From the NCBI RefSeq assembly GCF_021295345.1, contig NZ_JAIMJB010000012.1, positions 62,001 through 126,000 of the forward strand: DNA of 64,000 nucleotides. The letters run 5' to 3'. The translations under genes and the position numbers were made by a program. Below the pieces are notes generated by a model. It was not told where the DNA came from. It saw nothing but the letters and a program-made list of their open reading frames with translations, and made no database searches. This DNA comes from Motilimonas eburnea. GTDB lineage: Bacteria > Pseudomonadota > Gammaproteobacteria > Enterobacterales > CBDFNC01. Shown in pieces: positions 1 through 8,185 of the stretch (position 1 is the first letter of the stretch; every line of letters begins with the position of its first letter).

Positions 1-114
1 GATATGCCCCGCCTTAAAAGACTCAGGATCGCGAATATCCGCTATCACCACCTTGCCTTGTTTAATTTTTTCTGCCGTTTCCGGTACCGAAATATGACCA
101 AACTGATCCATCAT
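1..114 (-). CDS. glpE: GlpE-type thiosulfate sulfurtransferase (rhodanese), N-terminal 38 residues only
   Basis: Partial gene running off the left edge of the window. The visible residues start MMDQFGHISV and continue through a VIADIRDPESF segment, matching the start of the single-domain rhodanese GlpE, which transfers sulfur from thiosulfate to cyanide or thiol acceptors in the cytoplasm. The catalytic-cysteine loop lies outside the window. Two adjacent ATG codons (114 and 111) are possible starts; a GGGAG ribosome site at 124-128 sits 9 nt before the first. Identification rests on similarity to E. coli GlpE recalled from memory. Confidence 0.75.
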   Translation of the reverse strand, partial: MMDQFGHISVPETAEKIKQGKVVIADIRDPESFKAGHI

Positions 115-236
115 GATTGATTGCTCCCACTTTTTTGCCATCAGTTTAACATGGCATGGAAAAAGCCCAACCCTGAAGATAATGGGGATATCACAAAGAA
201 ATGAGGGTTAGCTAATAGAAATTTTCACTATTAGTA

Positions 237-2207
237 TCACTGCGCTCCGCAATTTTTATACTTGGAAAGTACACAACGCTCAGCCATGCTTTCAGCTATA
301 ACTATTTCTTGCTGACTTAACCCCAAAAAAGCAGATTGAACAATAGGATAATCAAACACACCAGAGTTTACACCGCTTTTCTGTAATACTAACAACCACA
401 TATATAATAATTTCGCGTCTGGTTTCAGTAGAAAACTCTTGGAAAATATGGTGTTTATCATGAATTGAGCTTGTGGGGTCCCTTGAGCTGCAGCCAATCT
501 AAACCATTTCTTCGCTTTAGTGTAGCTTTGAGGAACGCCTAAACCTTTATAATGCATAAACCCAAGATTGTATTGTGACTCAGCACTTCCTTTATCGGCA
601 GCAAGATTAAACCACTTAAAAGCCTCTGACTCGCTTTTTTTGATGCCTTTACCTGTAAAATATAGTGTTCCAACAGCATGCATAGCGTGTTCATCCCCTT
701 GCTCAGCAGCTAGTAAAAACCATTGAAATGCTTTTTGAAAGTTTTGTGGCAATCCAACACCATCATAATACCTATTTCCAAGGTAATACTGTGCAGTCGG
801 ATCCCCATTTTTCGCAGCAAGTTGATACCACTTCAAAGCCTCTTCAGGATCTTTAGCTCCCCCTTTTCCAACTGACAACATCCACCCAAGGAGAGCCTGC
901 GCTTGAACGTAGTCCTGCTCAGCTGCAAGCCGACACCATTTCAAAGCAGTATCATACTCTTGAGGTACTCCCGTACCTTTAAGATACCTGCGAGCAAGCG
1001 CGTATTGTGCATTAGCCACACCTTGATCAGCTGCAAGACGATACCATTTCAGTGCTTCTTCGTGATTTTGTGCCTCTCCTTTTCCTTCAGCAAGCATCCA
1101 TCCTAGATTTGTTTGAGCTTGGGCTAAACCTTGGTTAGCCGATAACCGATACCATTTAATAGCCTCTTCATCGCTTTGGGGGACTCCTTCACCCTTTGCA
1201 AACATCAACCCTAAATTGAACTGTGAATCAACCCAGCCCTTCACCGCAGCAGAATGAAACCAATTAGCAGCATGACTTAGGTCTTTGTCTACACCTTGCC
1301 CCTCTCTATATATAACACCAAGATTATGCATAGCTGGCACATGCCCTTCCTTAGCAGCTCGTAAATACCACTTCAATGCCTGCTCATAACTTTGAACTAG
1401 CCCAAAGCCATTGTAATACCTGTTTCCAATTAAAAACTGTGCATTCGTTATGCCTTGCTCAGCTGCAAGCAGGTACCACTTCGAAGATTCTTGGAGATTT
1501 TTTGGCTCTCCTTTCCCCTTAGCTAACATCCAGCCCAAATTTGCCTGAGCCAGGGCGTACCCTTGATTAGCTGAAAGCCTATACCATTTGATAGCCTCTT
1601 TATAATCCCGAGGGGTCCCTAAGCCATTAGCATAGGTTATCCCCAAATTGTATTGTGATTTGGCAAACCCTTTTTCTGCCGCAGAGCGAAACCATGCTAT
1701 TGCGTCAGGATAACTTACTTTTACCCCCATACCTTCGGTATACATTCTCCCGAGATTATGCATGGCTTTAACATTACCTTGTTTAGCGGCCAAACTAGAC
1801 CATTTTAAGGCATTTTTGAAATCAGGAGGAACTCCATCGCCGTACAAATAGATCCATCCCAGTTGACCTTGAGCTAAGCTGTTACCTTGTAAGGCAGCAA
1901 GTCGATACCACTTAATAGACTCATCAATATTTTTAAATACTCCAATGCCATTCCAATACATATAACCCAATTTAAGTTGAGCCTCAGCCAGTCCCTGATT
2001 TGCAGCTGAAAGGAACCATTTAGCTGCCTGCTCATCACTCTGCGGAACCCCATTACCTTCATGATAGTCCTGACCGATTTGAAGCTGGACAATAGCATCA
2101 CTTTGTTCAGCCAATAAATGGCGATTTGAATTAACTACCGACTTAGAAGATTGAACATTTCCTAGTCCGAGAAAGTAAATAAATATAAACAGTAAAATTC
2201 GTTTCAT
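237..2207 (-). CDS. Exported Sel1-repeat (SLR) protein
   Basis: A 656-residue protein. The reading frame extends 22 codons further upstream, but the ATG at 2207 gives a typical signal peptide (MKRILLFIFIYFLGLG), so it is preferred. After the signal there are about 15 clear 36-residue Sel1-like repeats (pattern AQxxLGxxYxxGxGVxxxxxxAxKWxxxAAxQG) and a sixteenth degenerate one, forming an alpha-solenoid. Such proteins usually act as protein-interaction scaffolds in the envelope; no partner is evident here. The repeats have a higher order: types reading LGWML, GNRYY, AMHNLG and SQYNLG recur in the same sequence, which suggests duplication in blocks of four. It stands alone, with no operon partner. 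Confidence 0.85.
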   Translation of the reverse strand: MKRILLFIFIYFLGLGNVQSSKSVVNSNRHLLAEQSDAIVQLQIGQDYHEGNGVPQSDEQAAKWFLSAANQGLAEAQLKLGYMYWNGIGVFKNIDESIKWYRLAALQGNSLAQGQLGWIYLYGDGVPPDFKNALKWSSLAAKQGNVKAMHNLGRMYTEGMGVKVSYPDAIAWFRSAAEKGFAKSQYNLGITYANGLGTPRDYKEAIKWYRLSANQGYALAQANLGWMLAKGKGEPKNLQESSKWYLLAAEQGITNAQFLIGNRYYNGFGLVQSYEQALKWYLRAAKEGHVPAMHNLGVIYREGQGVDKDLSHAANWFHSAAVKGWVDSQFNLGLMFAKGEGVPQSDEEAIKWYRLSANQGLAQAQTNLGWMLAEGKGEAQNHEEALKWYRLAADQGVANAQYALARRYLKGTGVPQEYDTALKWCRLAAEQDYVQAQALLGWMLSVGKGGAKDPEEALKWYQLAAKNGDPTAQYYLGNRYYDGVGLPQNFQKAFQWFLLAAEQGDEHAMHAVGTLYFTGKGIKKSESEAFKWFNLAADKGSAESQYNLGFMHYKGLGVPQSYTKAKKWFRLAAAQGTPQAQFMINTIFSKSFLLKPDAKLLYMWLLVLQKSGVNSGVFDYPIVQSAFLGLSQQEIVIAESMAERCVLSKYKNCGAQ

Positions 2208-2398
2208 TGGGTCAGGCCTTGAGGTATATCGGGAAGGGTTGTGGGTAGAAATTGCTAAGAATGAGTTGCACAATTCAATTTAACCAATAGGGAATAATCA
2301 GTTTGAGGTAATGTAACGAGACAAAAAACCAGTCTAGCCTCGTTACACATATTTGTCGCCTCACCCGCTACTCAGAATAATAGAAGTAAAGCAAAAAC

Positions 2399-3259
2399 TT
2401 AGAACAACCAATTCGCACTATCTTCGTTAAAATTATTAGTTTCGCCACGGTGATCTATTAAACCATCATTATCGACATCAAGATCTAACACTACGTCAGA
2501 ATAATAACTATCATACGCTCGTGTTACGGTTAGCTTGCTGTTATCACCGGTAAAAGTTACGCCTTCGGTATCGGCATCATAGCCTAACTCTACTGATCCA
2601 TATTTAGTGCTCACTAGCTTACCCGAAGCCGCCACGGGCACCACATTACTCTGGCTCGAATTAAAGGTCAGATGCACATTTTCTAAAGCGACCGTTTCGT
2701 TCAGAATATTATTAATTACTTGAGTATTAGCACGCTCTTGATAAAGATTGGCCGATTGACGAGTGAAAACTAAGGACCCCATATTTGTAAAGTCAATACC
2801 ATAAGATGTATCTTCGGTGCTAATACGGTAATCAAGATAGCTAGCAGACGCATAGTCAATAACACTATCTGAGTTTTTATCTTCAGCAACTATCTTAATT
2901 GCCCCCGACGTAACAACTACAGGGTTGCCTTCCCTACAGTCAATAAATTGCATGTTCACAGTAGCCTTAGTTTCACTGCCTTCAAGATCCGTTACAATCT
3001 CACCACCTTGGGTACAAGGGTAGATTGAACTATTACGCGGGAACTGGCTCATATTAAAAAGCTCACGAACCTGCTCTCGCAAGTCACTTTCATACAAAGC
3101 CGCCTCAGCAAATAAATACGATGCTTCTTGATCTAACTTCGCTGCTTTAGCCTCAACCGGTGGAAGTACAATCTCGGCATCCTTACTGCCAGATCCACCC
3201 GAACCACCACACGCAACCAAAGCCGACGAAAGCGCAACAACTAAAACAGCCTTATTCAT
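2399..3259 (-). CDS. Predicted lipoprotein, paralogue of the lipoprotein at 40581-41447
   Basis: A 286-residue protein with a lipoprotein signal peptide ending in a lipobox (LVAC, Cys17) followed by a Gly/Ser-rich tether. No family was recognised. The last 75 residues align by eye with the C-terminus of the lipoprotein at 40581-41447: both have a YGSV segment, then a TGxxSxLxV strand, then DxDNDG, and end in a short TNxNxxxxxW tail. The DVDNDGLIDHRG stretch resembles an acidic calcium-binding loop. Likely anchored in an outer or inner membrane leaflet, with unknown function. It is transcribed away from the hydrolase at 3558. Confidence 0.75.
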   Translation of the reverse strand: MNKAVLVVALSSALVACGGSGGSGSKDAEIVLPPVEAKAAKLDQEASYLFAEAALYESDLREQVRELFNMSQFPRNSSIYPCTQGGEIVTDLEGSETKATVNMQFIDCREGNPVVVTSGAIKIVAEDKNSDSVIDYASASYLDYRISTEDTSYGIDFTNMGSLVFTRQSANLYQERANTQVINNILNETVALENVHLTFNSSQSNVVPVAASGKLVSTKYGSVELGYDADTEGVTFTGDNSKLTVTRAYDSYYSDVVLDLDVDNDGLIDHRGETNNFNEDSANWLF

Positions 3260-3557
3260 AAATCCCTCAAAAAATAGTCAAACAACTTCGCCGCGCAGTC
3301 TAGCAGACTTGAAATACAAAAACTTGATAAAAAATAAAAAACGATGAGCTGAAAGGTAACCCAATCGGATGCCAGTGAAGATTAATTAACAAACAAAATA
3401 AACCTGTTTTGGCATATGTGATCCAACATATAGAACAGCCCCCTTTTATGACATAATATGTCAAGGTGTTAGCACTGAAGCACAATGCCGCTGATTATGA
3501 TTTAAGCCCTAAATAGAAAGATTGGAACCGCCCCATAACACAACCAAAGGCCATACC

Positions 3558-4490
3558 ATGAAAATACTACTATTTTTCTTCGTCTACTTTGTTTCTTGTT
3601 ATGCTCACGCTGCATTCAAAGAACAAACCGTCCACTTAGATACGGAAACAGGCCACCTTGTCGGCAGCTTGCTTTATGACCAAGCAGCAACCAACGCCCC
3701 CCTTGCCTTGCTGATTGCGGGCTCTGGTCCAACGGATCGCAACGGCAATAACCCGAGTATGCACAACAACTCACTGAAAATGTTGGCTCAAGCCCTAGCG
3801 CAAGCCGGTATTGCCTCACTACGCTACGACAAACGAGGCGTGGCAGAAAGTAAAGAGGCAGGGCTAGCAGAAACGGATTTGCGCTTTAATCAGTACGTTA
3901 ACGATGCCGCCGCTTGGTTGAATCTTGCTCGACAAGAATATGGCTTTAAACATCTGGTAGTGATAGGCCACAGCGAGGGCTCGTTGATCGGCATGCTGGT
4001 CTCACAACAAGCAGAAGTCAGTCAATTTATATCCATTGCCGGAGCTGGACAGCGCATCGACAAGATCCTACTTCGCCAGTTAGCGACTCAGCCCGCTGTT
4101 GTGGTAAAGCAAACTTCGACTATCCTAGAGCAGCTATTAAAAGGAGCAAGCGTGGCCGATGTACCGCCCTATCTCAATGCTCTATTTCGTCCTAGTGTTC
4201 AGCCTTATATGATCTCATGGCTAAAATACGATCCACAGCTGGAGATCGCCAAGCTCAAGCAACCGGTATTAATTATACAAGGTACAACCGACTTACAAGT
4301 GACTGTGGAAGATGCCGAACTGCTTGCCCAAGCAAATCCCAAAGCAATAAAGCAAATCATTCCAGAGATGAACCATGTGCTAAAAACCACTCCTCTTGAG
4401 GGTGAGCAAAATATCCAAAGCTACAATCAACCGGATCTACCGATCAATAGTGAGTTGGTGCAAGCCATTACGACCTTTATTAAACAATAA
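3558..4490 (+). CDS. Exported alpha/beta hydrolase
   Basis: A 310-residue protein. The start at ATG 3558 is chosen because AAAGG lies 7 nt upstream and the N-terminus becomes a clean signal peptide (MKILLFFFVYFVSCYAHA). The alpha/beta-hydrolase core shows the oxyanion segment GSGPTDRNGN, the nucleophile elbow GHSEGS, a likely acid in GTTDLQV and the histidine in MNHVLK. The GSGPTDRxGN signature belongs to a family of periplasmic or secreted hydrolases related to prolyl oligopeptidases and dienelactone hydrolases. The natural substrate cannot be told from sequence. It is a single gene, followed by REP-like sequence. Confidence 0.85.
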   Translation: MKILLFFFVYFVSCYAHAAFKEQTVHLDTETGHLVGSLLYDQAATNAPLALLIAGSGPTDRNGNNPSMHNNSLKMLAQALAQAGIASLRYDKRGVAESKEAGLAETDLRFNQYVNDAAAWLNLARQEYGFKHLVVIGHSEGSLIGMLVSQQAEVSQFISIAGAGQRIDKILLRQLATQPAVVVKQTSTILEQLLKGASVADVPPYLNALFRPSVQPYMISWLKYDPQLEIAKLKQPVLIIQGTTDLQVTVEDAELLAQANPKAIKQIIPEMNHVLKTTPLEGEQNIQSYNQPDLPINSELVQAITTFIKQ

Positions 4491-4530
4491 GGTATATTAA
4501 TCATGTCATTAGAGGCACCCGTTCGGGGAA

Positions 4531-4613
4531 GCGCGCGTTGTTTTTCGCCGAGCAAGCTCGCCTCCCACGGGGTTCAGGTGGTGATAAATGTAGGAGGCCC
4601 TGTCATGGGCCGA
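4531..4613. repeat. REP-like intergenic palindromes
   Basis: Two small palindromic modules lie between the hydrolase and the RCC1-like lipoprotein. The first is GCCGAGCAAGCTCGCCTCCCAC, the second GGAGGCCCTGTCATGGGCC. A second block with similar modules (a hairpin followed by CTCCCAC, and GGGAGGCCTGACTATGGGC) lies at 8058-8153. This looks like dispersed REP-type sequence; no coding potential. Confidence 0.5.
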
Positions 4614-4650
4614 TAAATGACTTAAAAGTAATCTAAGTAGGTAGCGTATC

Positions 4651-4683
4651 ACTGCCATTATCCCTCAAGGTGATAATGGCAGT
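4651..4683. repeat. Perfect 12-bp inverted repeat, possible bidirectional transcript end
   Basis: ACTGCCATTATC (4651-4662) and its exact complement (4672-4683) are separated by 9 nt between two convergent genes. There is no run of T after the stem on either strand, so it is not a standard intrinsic terminator, but its position suggests a transcript-end or RNA-stabilising hairpin. Confidence 0.5.
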
Positions 4684-4719
4684 GTCAATGATGAGCCCAT
4701 AGCCAATCAAGCACTAGGC

Positions 4720-7593
4720 TTATGGGTTAATTAACCAATGATCTGGGTAACCATCCATATTTTTGTCGCTGTTTTGCTCACCTTGACTGGCTGATAATGG
4801 ATTAAGAGAATTGTCCCTTTCAAACTTATCATTGATACCATCACCATCCGTATCCCAACGGCCTGCACTGTAACATGCCTGCTCACCTAGATTATTATAA
4901 GGGGTTGAACAACTTGCCCATTCGGTCACATTCGTGATGCCATCTCGGTCACTATCTAAGCTTGCATTTTGGGTTAGGCTAACATTGGTTATTTGAGCAG
5001 CAACCGCACTCGTGTCACCGCCATTACCGCTATCGCCCCAAGTAATAACCGAACCATCTTTGCGCAGCGCAGCCATAACATAGTCACCGGCGAAGAGAGC
5101 CACCACAGCGACATCACCATTGAGTTCGGTCGCCACACTTGAGCTATCTCCTGCATAGTCAGGATCACCCCAAGTGATCACCGAGCCATCTTTACGCAGT
5201 GCCGCAAAGGCTTCACTAGCAGCGACCACATTAACGACATCGAGATCATCATTGCTGCCATCAAGTTGCGCCGCTACGGCACTACTGTCACCACCAGAGC
5301 TGCTCCCGCCCCAAGTGATTAACGAGCCGTCGGCGCGTAATGCAGCGAAGGCATAATATTTACCGTACACCTTAATCACATCTTGCGCATCGTTTGAGCC
5401 ATCTAATGCGCCAGCCACACTGCTACTGTCTCCACCCCAGTTGGCTCGGCCCCAAGTGACTAACGAGCCGTCGGCGCGTAATGCAGCGAAGGCATTATTA
5501 TGAGAATAGAGCTGAGTCACATCTTGGCTATCATTGGTGCCATTAATCTCGAGAGCCACCGAGCTGCTGTCACCGCCATAATTAGATTGCCCCCAAGATA
5601 TGACCGAGCCATCGGCGCGCAGCGCAGCAAAAGCAGAAGAAGTGCCGGCCACTTGCACCACATCCTTAGCATCTGTACTGCCGTCAATTTCACTGGCGAC
5701 CCCTGTACTATCCCCCCCGTTACTTGCATTACCCCAAGTAACCAATGAGCCATCTTGGCGCAAGGCAGCAAAAGCCGATGAAGTGCTAAAGACATTCACC
5801 ACATCTTGCGCATCATTACTGCCATCAAGGGCCGCAACCGCTGTGTTATCACCGCCAAAGGCATTATCGCCCCACACAATCACAGATCCGTCTTTGCGCA
5901 CAGCAGCAAAAGCTCCTTCTGTGGCATAAATCTGCACGACATCTTTAGCGTCGTTACTGCCATCTAGCTCCGCGGTTACGCCTGTGGTATCACCGCCGCT
6001 TAAGGCGTTACCCCATGCCACCACTGAACCATCCTTGCGCAAAGCGGCAAACGCACTATCATTACTGTAGATCGCAACAACATCTTTAGTATCATTGGCG
6101 CCGTCAAGCTCAGCGGCAACAGCACTTAAGTCTCCACCAACACTGGCACTTCCCCAAGCGACCACCGAGCCATCGGCTCGTAATGCAGCATAAGCATTAT
6201 CGGTTGATTTAACTGAAATCACATCCTGCGCATCATTGCTGCCATCAATTTGCGCCGCAACCGCGCTGCTATCTCCCCCTTTGGCTGCAAAGCCCCAAGT
6301 GATCACCGCACCGTCTTCTGCTTGAGCGGCAATCGCCCCAGTATTGAAGATAACATTGGTCATGGCCGCATGAGTGACATTAAGCTGATAGCTGGCTTGC
6401 AGTGCAGGAAAACCACTATTAGCCCCTTGCTCGGCCGTAATGGTTGTAGCGCCTACTTTGAGCAGGCTGACTAAGCCATTTTGATCAACAGTGGCAACCG
6501 TCTTATCACTGGAATCGTAACTGATTGCGCCACCTTGACCGCCACTGGCAACGCGTGTAAATGAAGTATCACTTAAAGCAACCTGAGTATCAGCCCCTAA
6601 GCTTAAAGCGGGTGCAACCGTCAGTTCATAGCTGTCGCTTTGTGCTTGGTAATTATCGGTTTCAGCTTCTGTTACGGTAATGGTTGCACTACCCGCTGCG
6701 ACCACAGTCACTAAACCCGCTGCGTCGACCGTGGCAACACTGCTATTACTAGAAGCGTAGCTCACTACACCGCCATTACCGCCACTGACAACCTGGCTAA
6801 AAGCAGTATCACCCAGCACCTTTTTCACGTCAGCGCCAGCATTTATCGCGCTGCCATTAAGGCCTGCCGCTTTAGCTACCACTAGGGTATAACTGTCACT
6901 TTGCGCGGAATAATCAGTGGTGGCTGCCTCTGTGGCCGTGATTTCGGTTGTTCCTGCACCCACTATGGTAACTACACCTGCATCATTAACCGTTGCAACG
7001 TCAGTATCACTAGAAAGATAACTCACATCACCACCATTGCCCCCCGTCGCAGTGCGTGTAAATGAGGCATCACCGAACACTTTATTGATGCTTGCCCCCA
7101 TATCCAAAGCAACCGAAGGCGCAGGCGTTGGCTCAGAAGTTGGTGTGGGCGTGGGGGCAACTGTCGGCTCAGGAGAAGGCGTTGGCGCGACTGTTGGCTC
7201 TGGTGTAGGAGTTGGCGTCGCCGTTGGTGTTACTGTTGGTGTTACTGTTGGCGCTATTGTCGGCGCTATCGTCGGAGTCATGGTTGGCGCAACAGTTGGC
7301 GCTAGCGTGGCTGTTGGTTCAACCGTCGGCTCAGGTGATGGTAGAGAAGTGGGAACGATAATAGGTCCAGATGTGGGGACAATCGTCGGGACAATCGTTG
7401 GTTCAGTCGTCGGTTCAACTGGTGGCAAACTCACTTCAACAGTCGGTGCTAAAGTGGGCGCTAAGGTAGGCGCAACCACCGAAGGGGTTTCTGTATCAGC
7501 TGGAGCATTTGAGTGACTGTCATTGTTACAGCCACTCACTAACAGCACAGCTCCACCAATTAATAAGGATTTAGTTGTAATTGCTATCGACAT
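4720..7593 (-). CDS. Large lipoprotein with Thr/Pro linker, Ig-like (Big_2) repeats and ten RCC1-like repeats
   Basis: A 957-residue protein. Residues 1-22 form a lipoprotein signal with lipobox VSGC. Residues about 35-165 are a Pro/Thr/Glu linker of APT- and TPT-type repeats. Three bacterial Ig-like domains follow (each with FTRTATGGNGG-like and VATVxxxGxVTIV-like strands). Then come ten copies of a 44-47-residue repeat (ALRxDGSxxxWG...GGDSSxVAAxLDGSNDAQDV), resembling RCC1-type beta-propeller blades. The C-terminus carries DSDRDGITN, DTDGDGIND and DKNMDGYPD, which are thrombospondin type-3 or dockerin-like calcium loops. Cell-surface anchoring and a binding role are inferred. No catalytic motif seen. 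Confidence 0.8.
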   Translation of the reverse strand: MSIAITTKSLLIGGAVLLVSGCNNDSHSNAPADTETPSVVAPTLAPTLAPTVEVSLPPVEPTTEPTIVPTIVPTSGPIIVPTSLPSPEPTVEPTATLAPTVAPTMTPTIAPTIAPTVTPTVTPTATPTPTPEPTVAPTPSPEPTVAPTPTPTSEPTPAPSVALDMGASINKVFGDASFTRTATGGNGGDVSYLSSDTDVATVNDAGVVTIVGAGTTEITATEAATTDYSAQSDSYTLVVAKAAGLNGSAINAGADVKKVLGDTAFSQVVSGGNGGVVSYASSNSSVATVDAAGLVTVVAAGSATITVTEAETDNYQAQSDSYELTVAPALSLGADTQVALSDTSFTRVASGGQGGAISYDSSDKTVATVDQNGLVSLLKVGATTITAEQGANSGFPALQASYQLNVTHAAMTNVIFNTGAIAAQAEDGAVITWGFAAKGGDSSAVAAQIDGSNDAQDVISVKSTDNAYAALRADGSVVAWGSASVGGDLSAVAAELDGANDTKDVVAIYSNDSAFAALRKDGSVVAWGNALSGGDTTGVTAELDGSNDAKDVVQIYATEGAFAAVRKDGSVIVWGDNAFGGDNTAVAALDGSNDAQDVVNVFSTSSAFAALRQDGSLVTWGNASNGGDSTGVASEIDGSTDAKDVVQVAGTSSAFAALRADGSVISWGQSNYGGDSSSVALEINGTNDSQDVTQLYSHNNAFAALRADGSLVTWGRANWGGDSSSVAGALDGSNDAQDVIKVYGKYYAFAALRADGSLITWGGSSSGGDSSAVAAQLDGSNDDLDVVNVVAASEAFAALRKDGSVITWGDPDYAGDSSSVATELNGDVAVVALFAGDYVMAALRKDGSVITWGDSGNGGDTSAVAAQITNVSLTQNASLDSDRDGITNVTEWASCSTPYNNLGEQACYSAGRWDTDGDGINDKFERDNSLNPLSASQGEQNSDKNMDGYPDHWLINP

Positions 7594-7790
7594 AGGGGGT
7601 GTTTATTTCTTTATTATCACTCAGAGGAGTGGGTATTATTATGTTAAATAAAACCGGATGCAAATTTTTGCCTAAAGTTTGAACAGTTCGCTGTCGCAGA
7701 TTGAGTGGCACTTCCCCATTACAGACCAACACAGTTCATGATTTATCAACAGCATTAGTTGTTTATTACCAAATGACCATGGTGGTTAGC

Positions 7791-8009
7791 TTAAAACTGA
7801 TCGTCAAAGCGATTACCTTCTATTGGACGCCCCCCATAATTACCACCGCCCAACACCACACAGCTAACAACAAAAAGAAACAGTGAGATGATGGCAAGTA
7901 GTGGCAACCAGCCATTGTAAAGAGGGAGCTCAGAGCGGACATCCGTATAAATACAAGCGACCGCAAAACTGACCAAACTGATCACTAACAACCCAATCCA
8001 ATATTTCAT
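7791..8009 (-). CDS. Small two-helix membrane protein, unknown function
   Basis: A 72-residue protein with two hydrophobic segments (about residues 3-20 and 36-53) and a polar tail with GGGNYGGRP and ending DDQF. A GAGG site 8 nt before the ATG supports translation. No family recognised. It lies between the RCC1-like lipoprotein and ilvA with no clear operon partner. Confidence 0.5.
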   Translation of the reverse strand: MKYWIGLLVISLVSFAVACIYTDVRSELPLYNGWLPLLAIISLFLFVVSCVVLGGGNYGGRPIEGNRFDDQF

Positions 8010-8057
8010 CTTTGCCTCACAAAAGTAAAAATAAAATCAATATAGCAAGTTTTAGCG

Positions 8058-8153
8058 TGTGACGGGAGGCCTGACTATGGGCTTACTAAACTTGGTAACT
8101 TTAGCGAAACATAGCGGAATTAATTGCAGCATGACTGCTGCTCCCACAAGGAC
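8058..8153. repeat. REP-like intergenic palindromes, second block
   Basis: Contains GGGAGGCCTGACTATGGGC and the near-palindrome GCAGCATGACTGCTGC followed by TCCCAC. Both modules resemble those at 4531-4613, but in the other order. It lies between ilvA and the small membrane protein gene. Confidence 0.45.
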
Positions 8154-8185
8154 CTTGAAGCCCCTGTGGTTGCATTAAGCTCACC

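Noticed and set aside
3300-3485. 61-residue ORF upstream of the lipoprotein at 2399
   Set aside because: No ribosome site, and it occupies the divergent promoter region.
7037-7516. Plus-strand ORF rich in Val/Gly opposite the Thr/Pro stalk
   Set aside because: Shadow of the repeated APT codons of the lipoprotein; no ribosome site.
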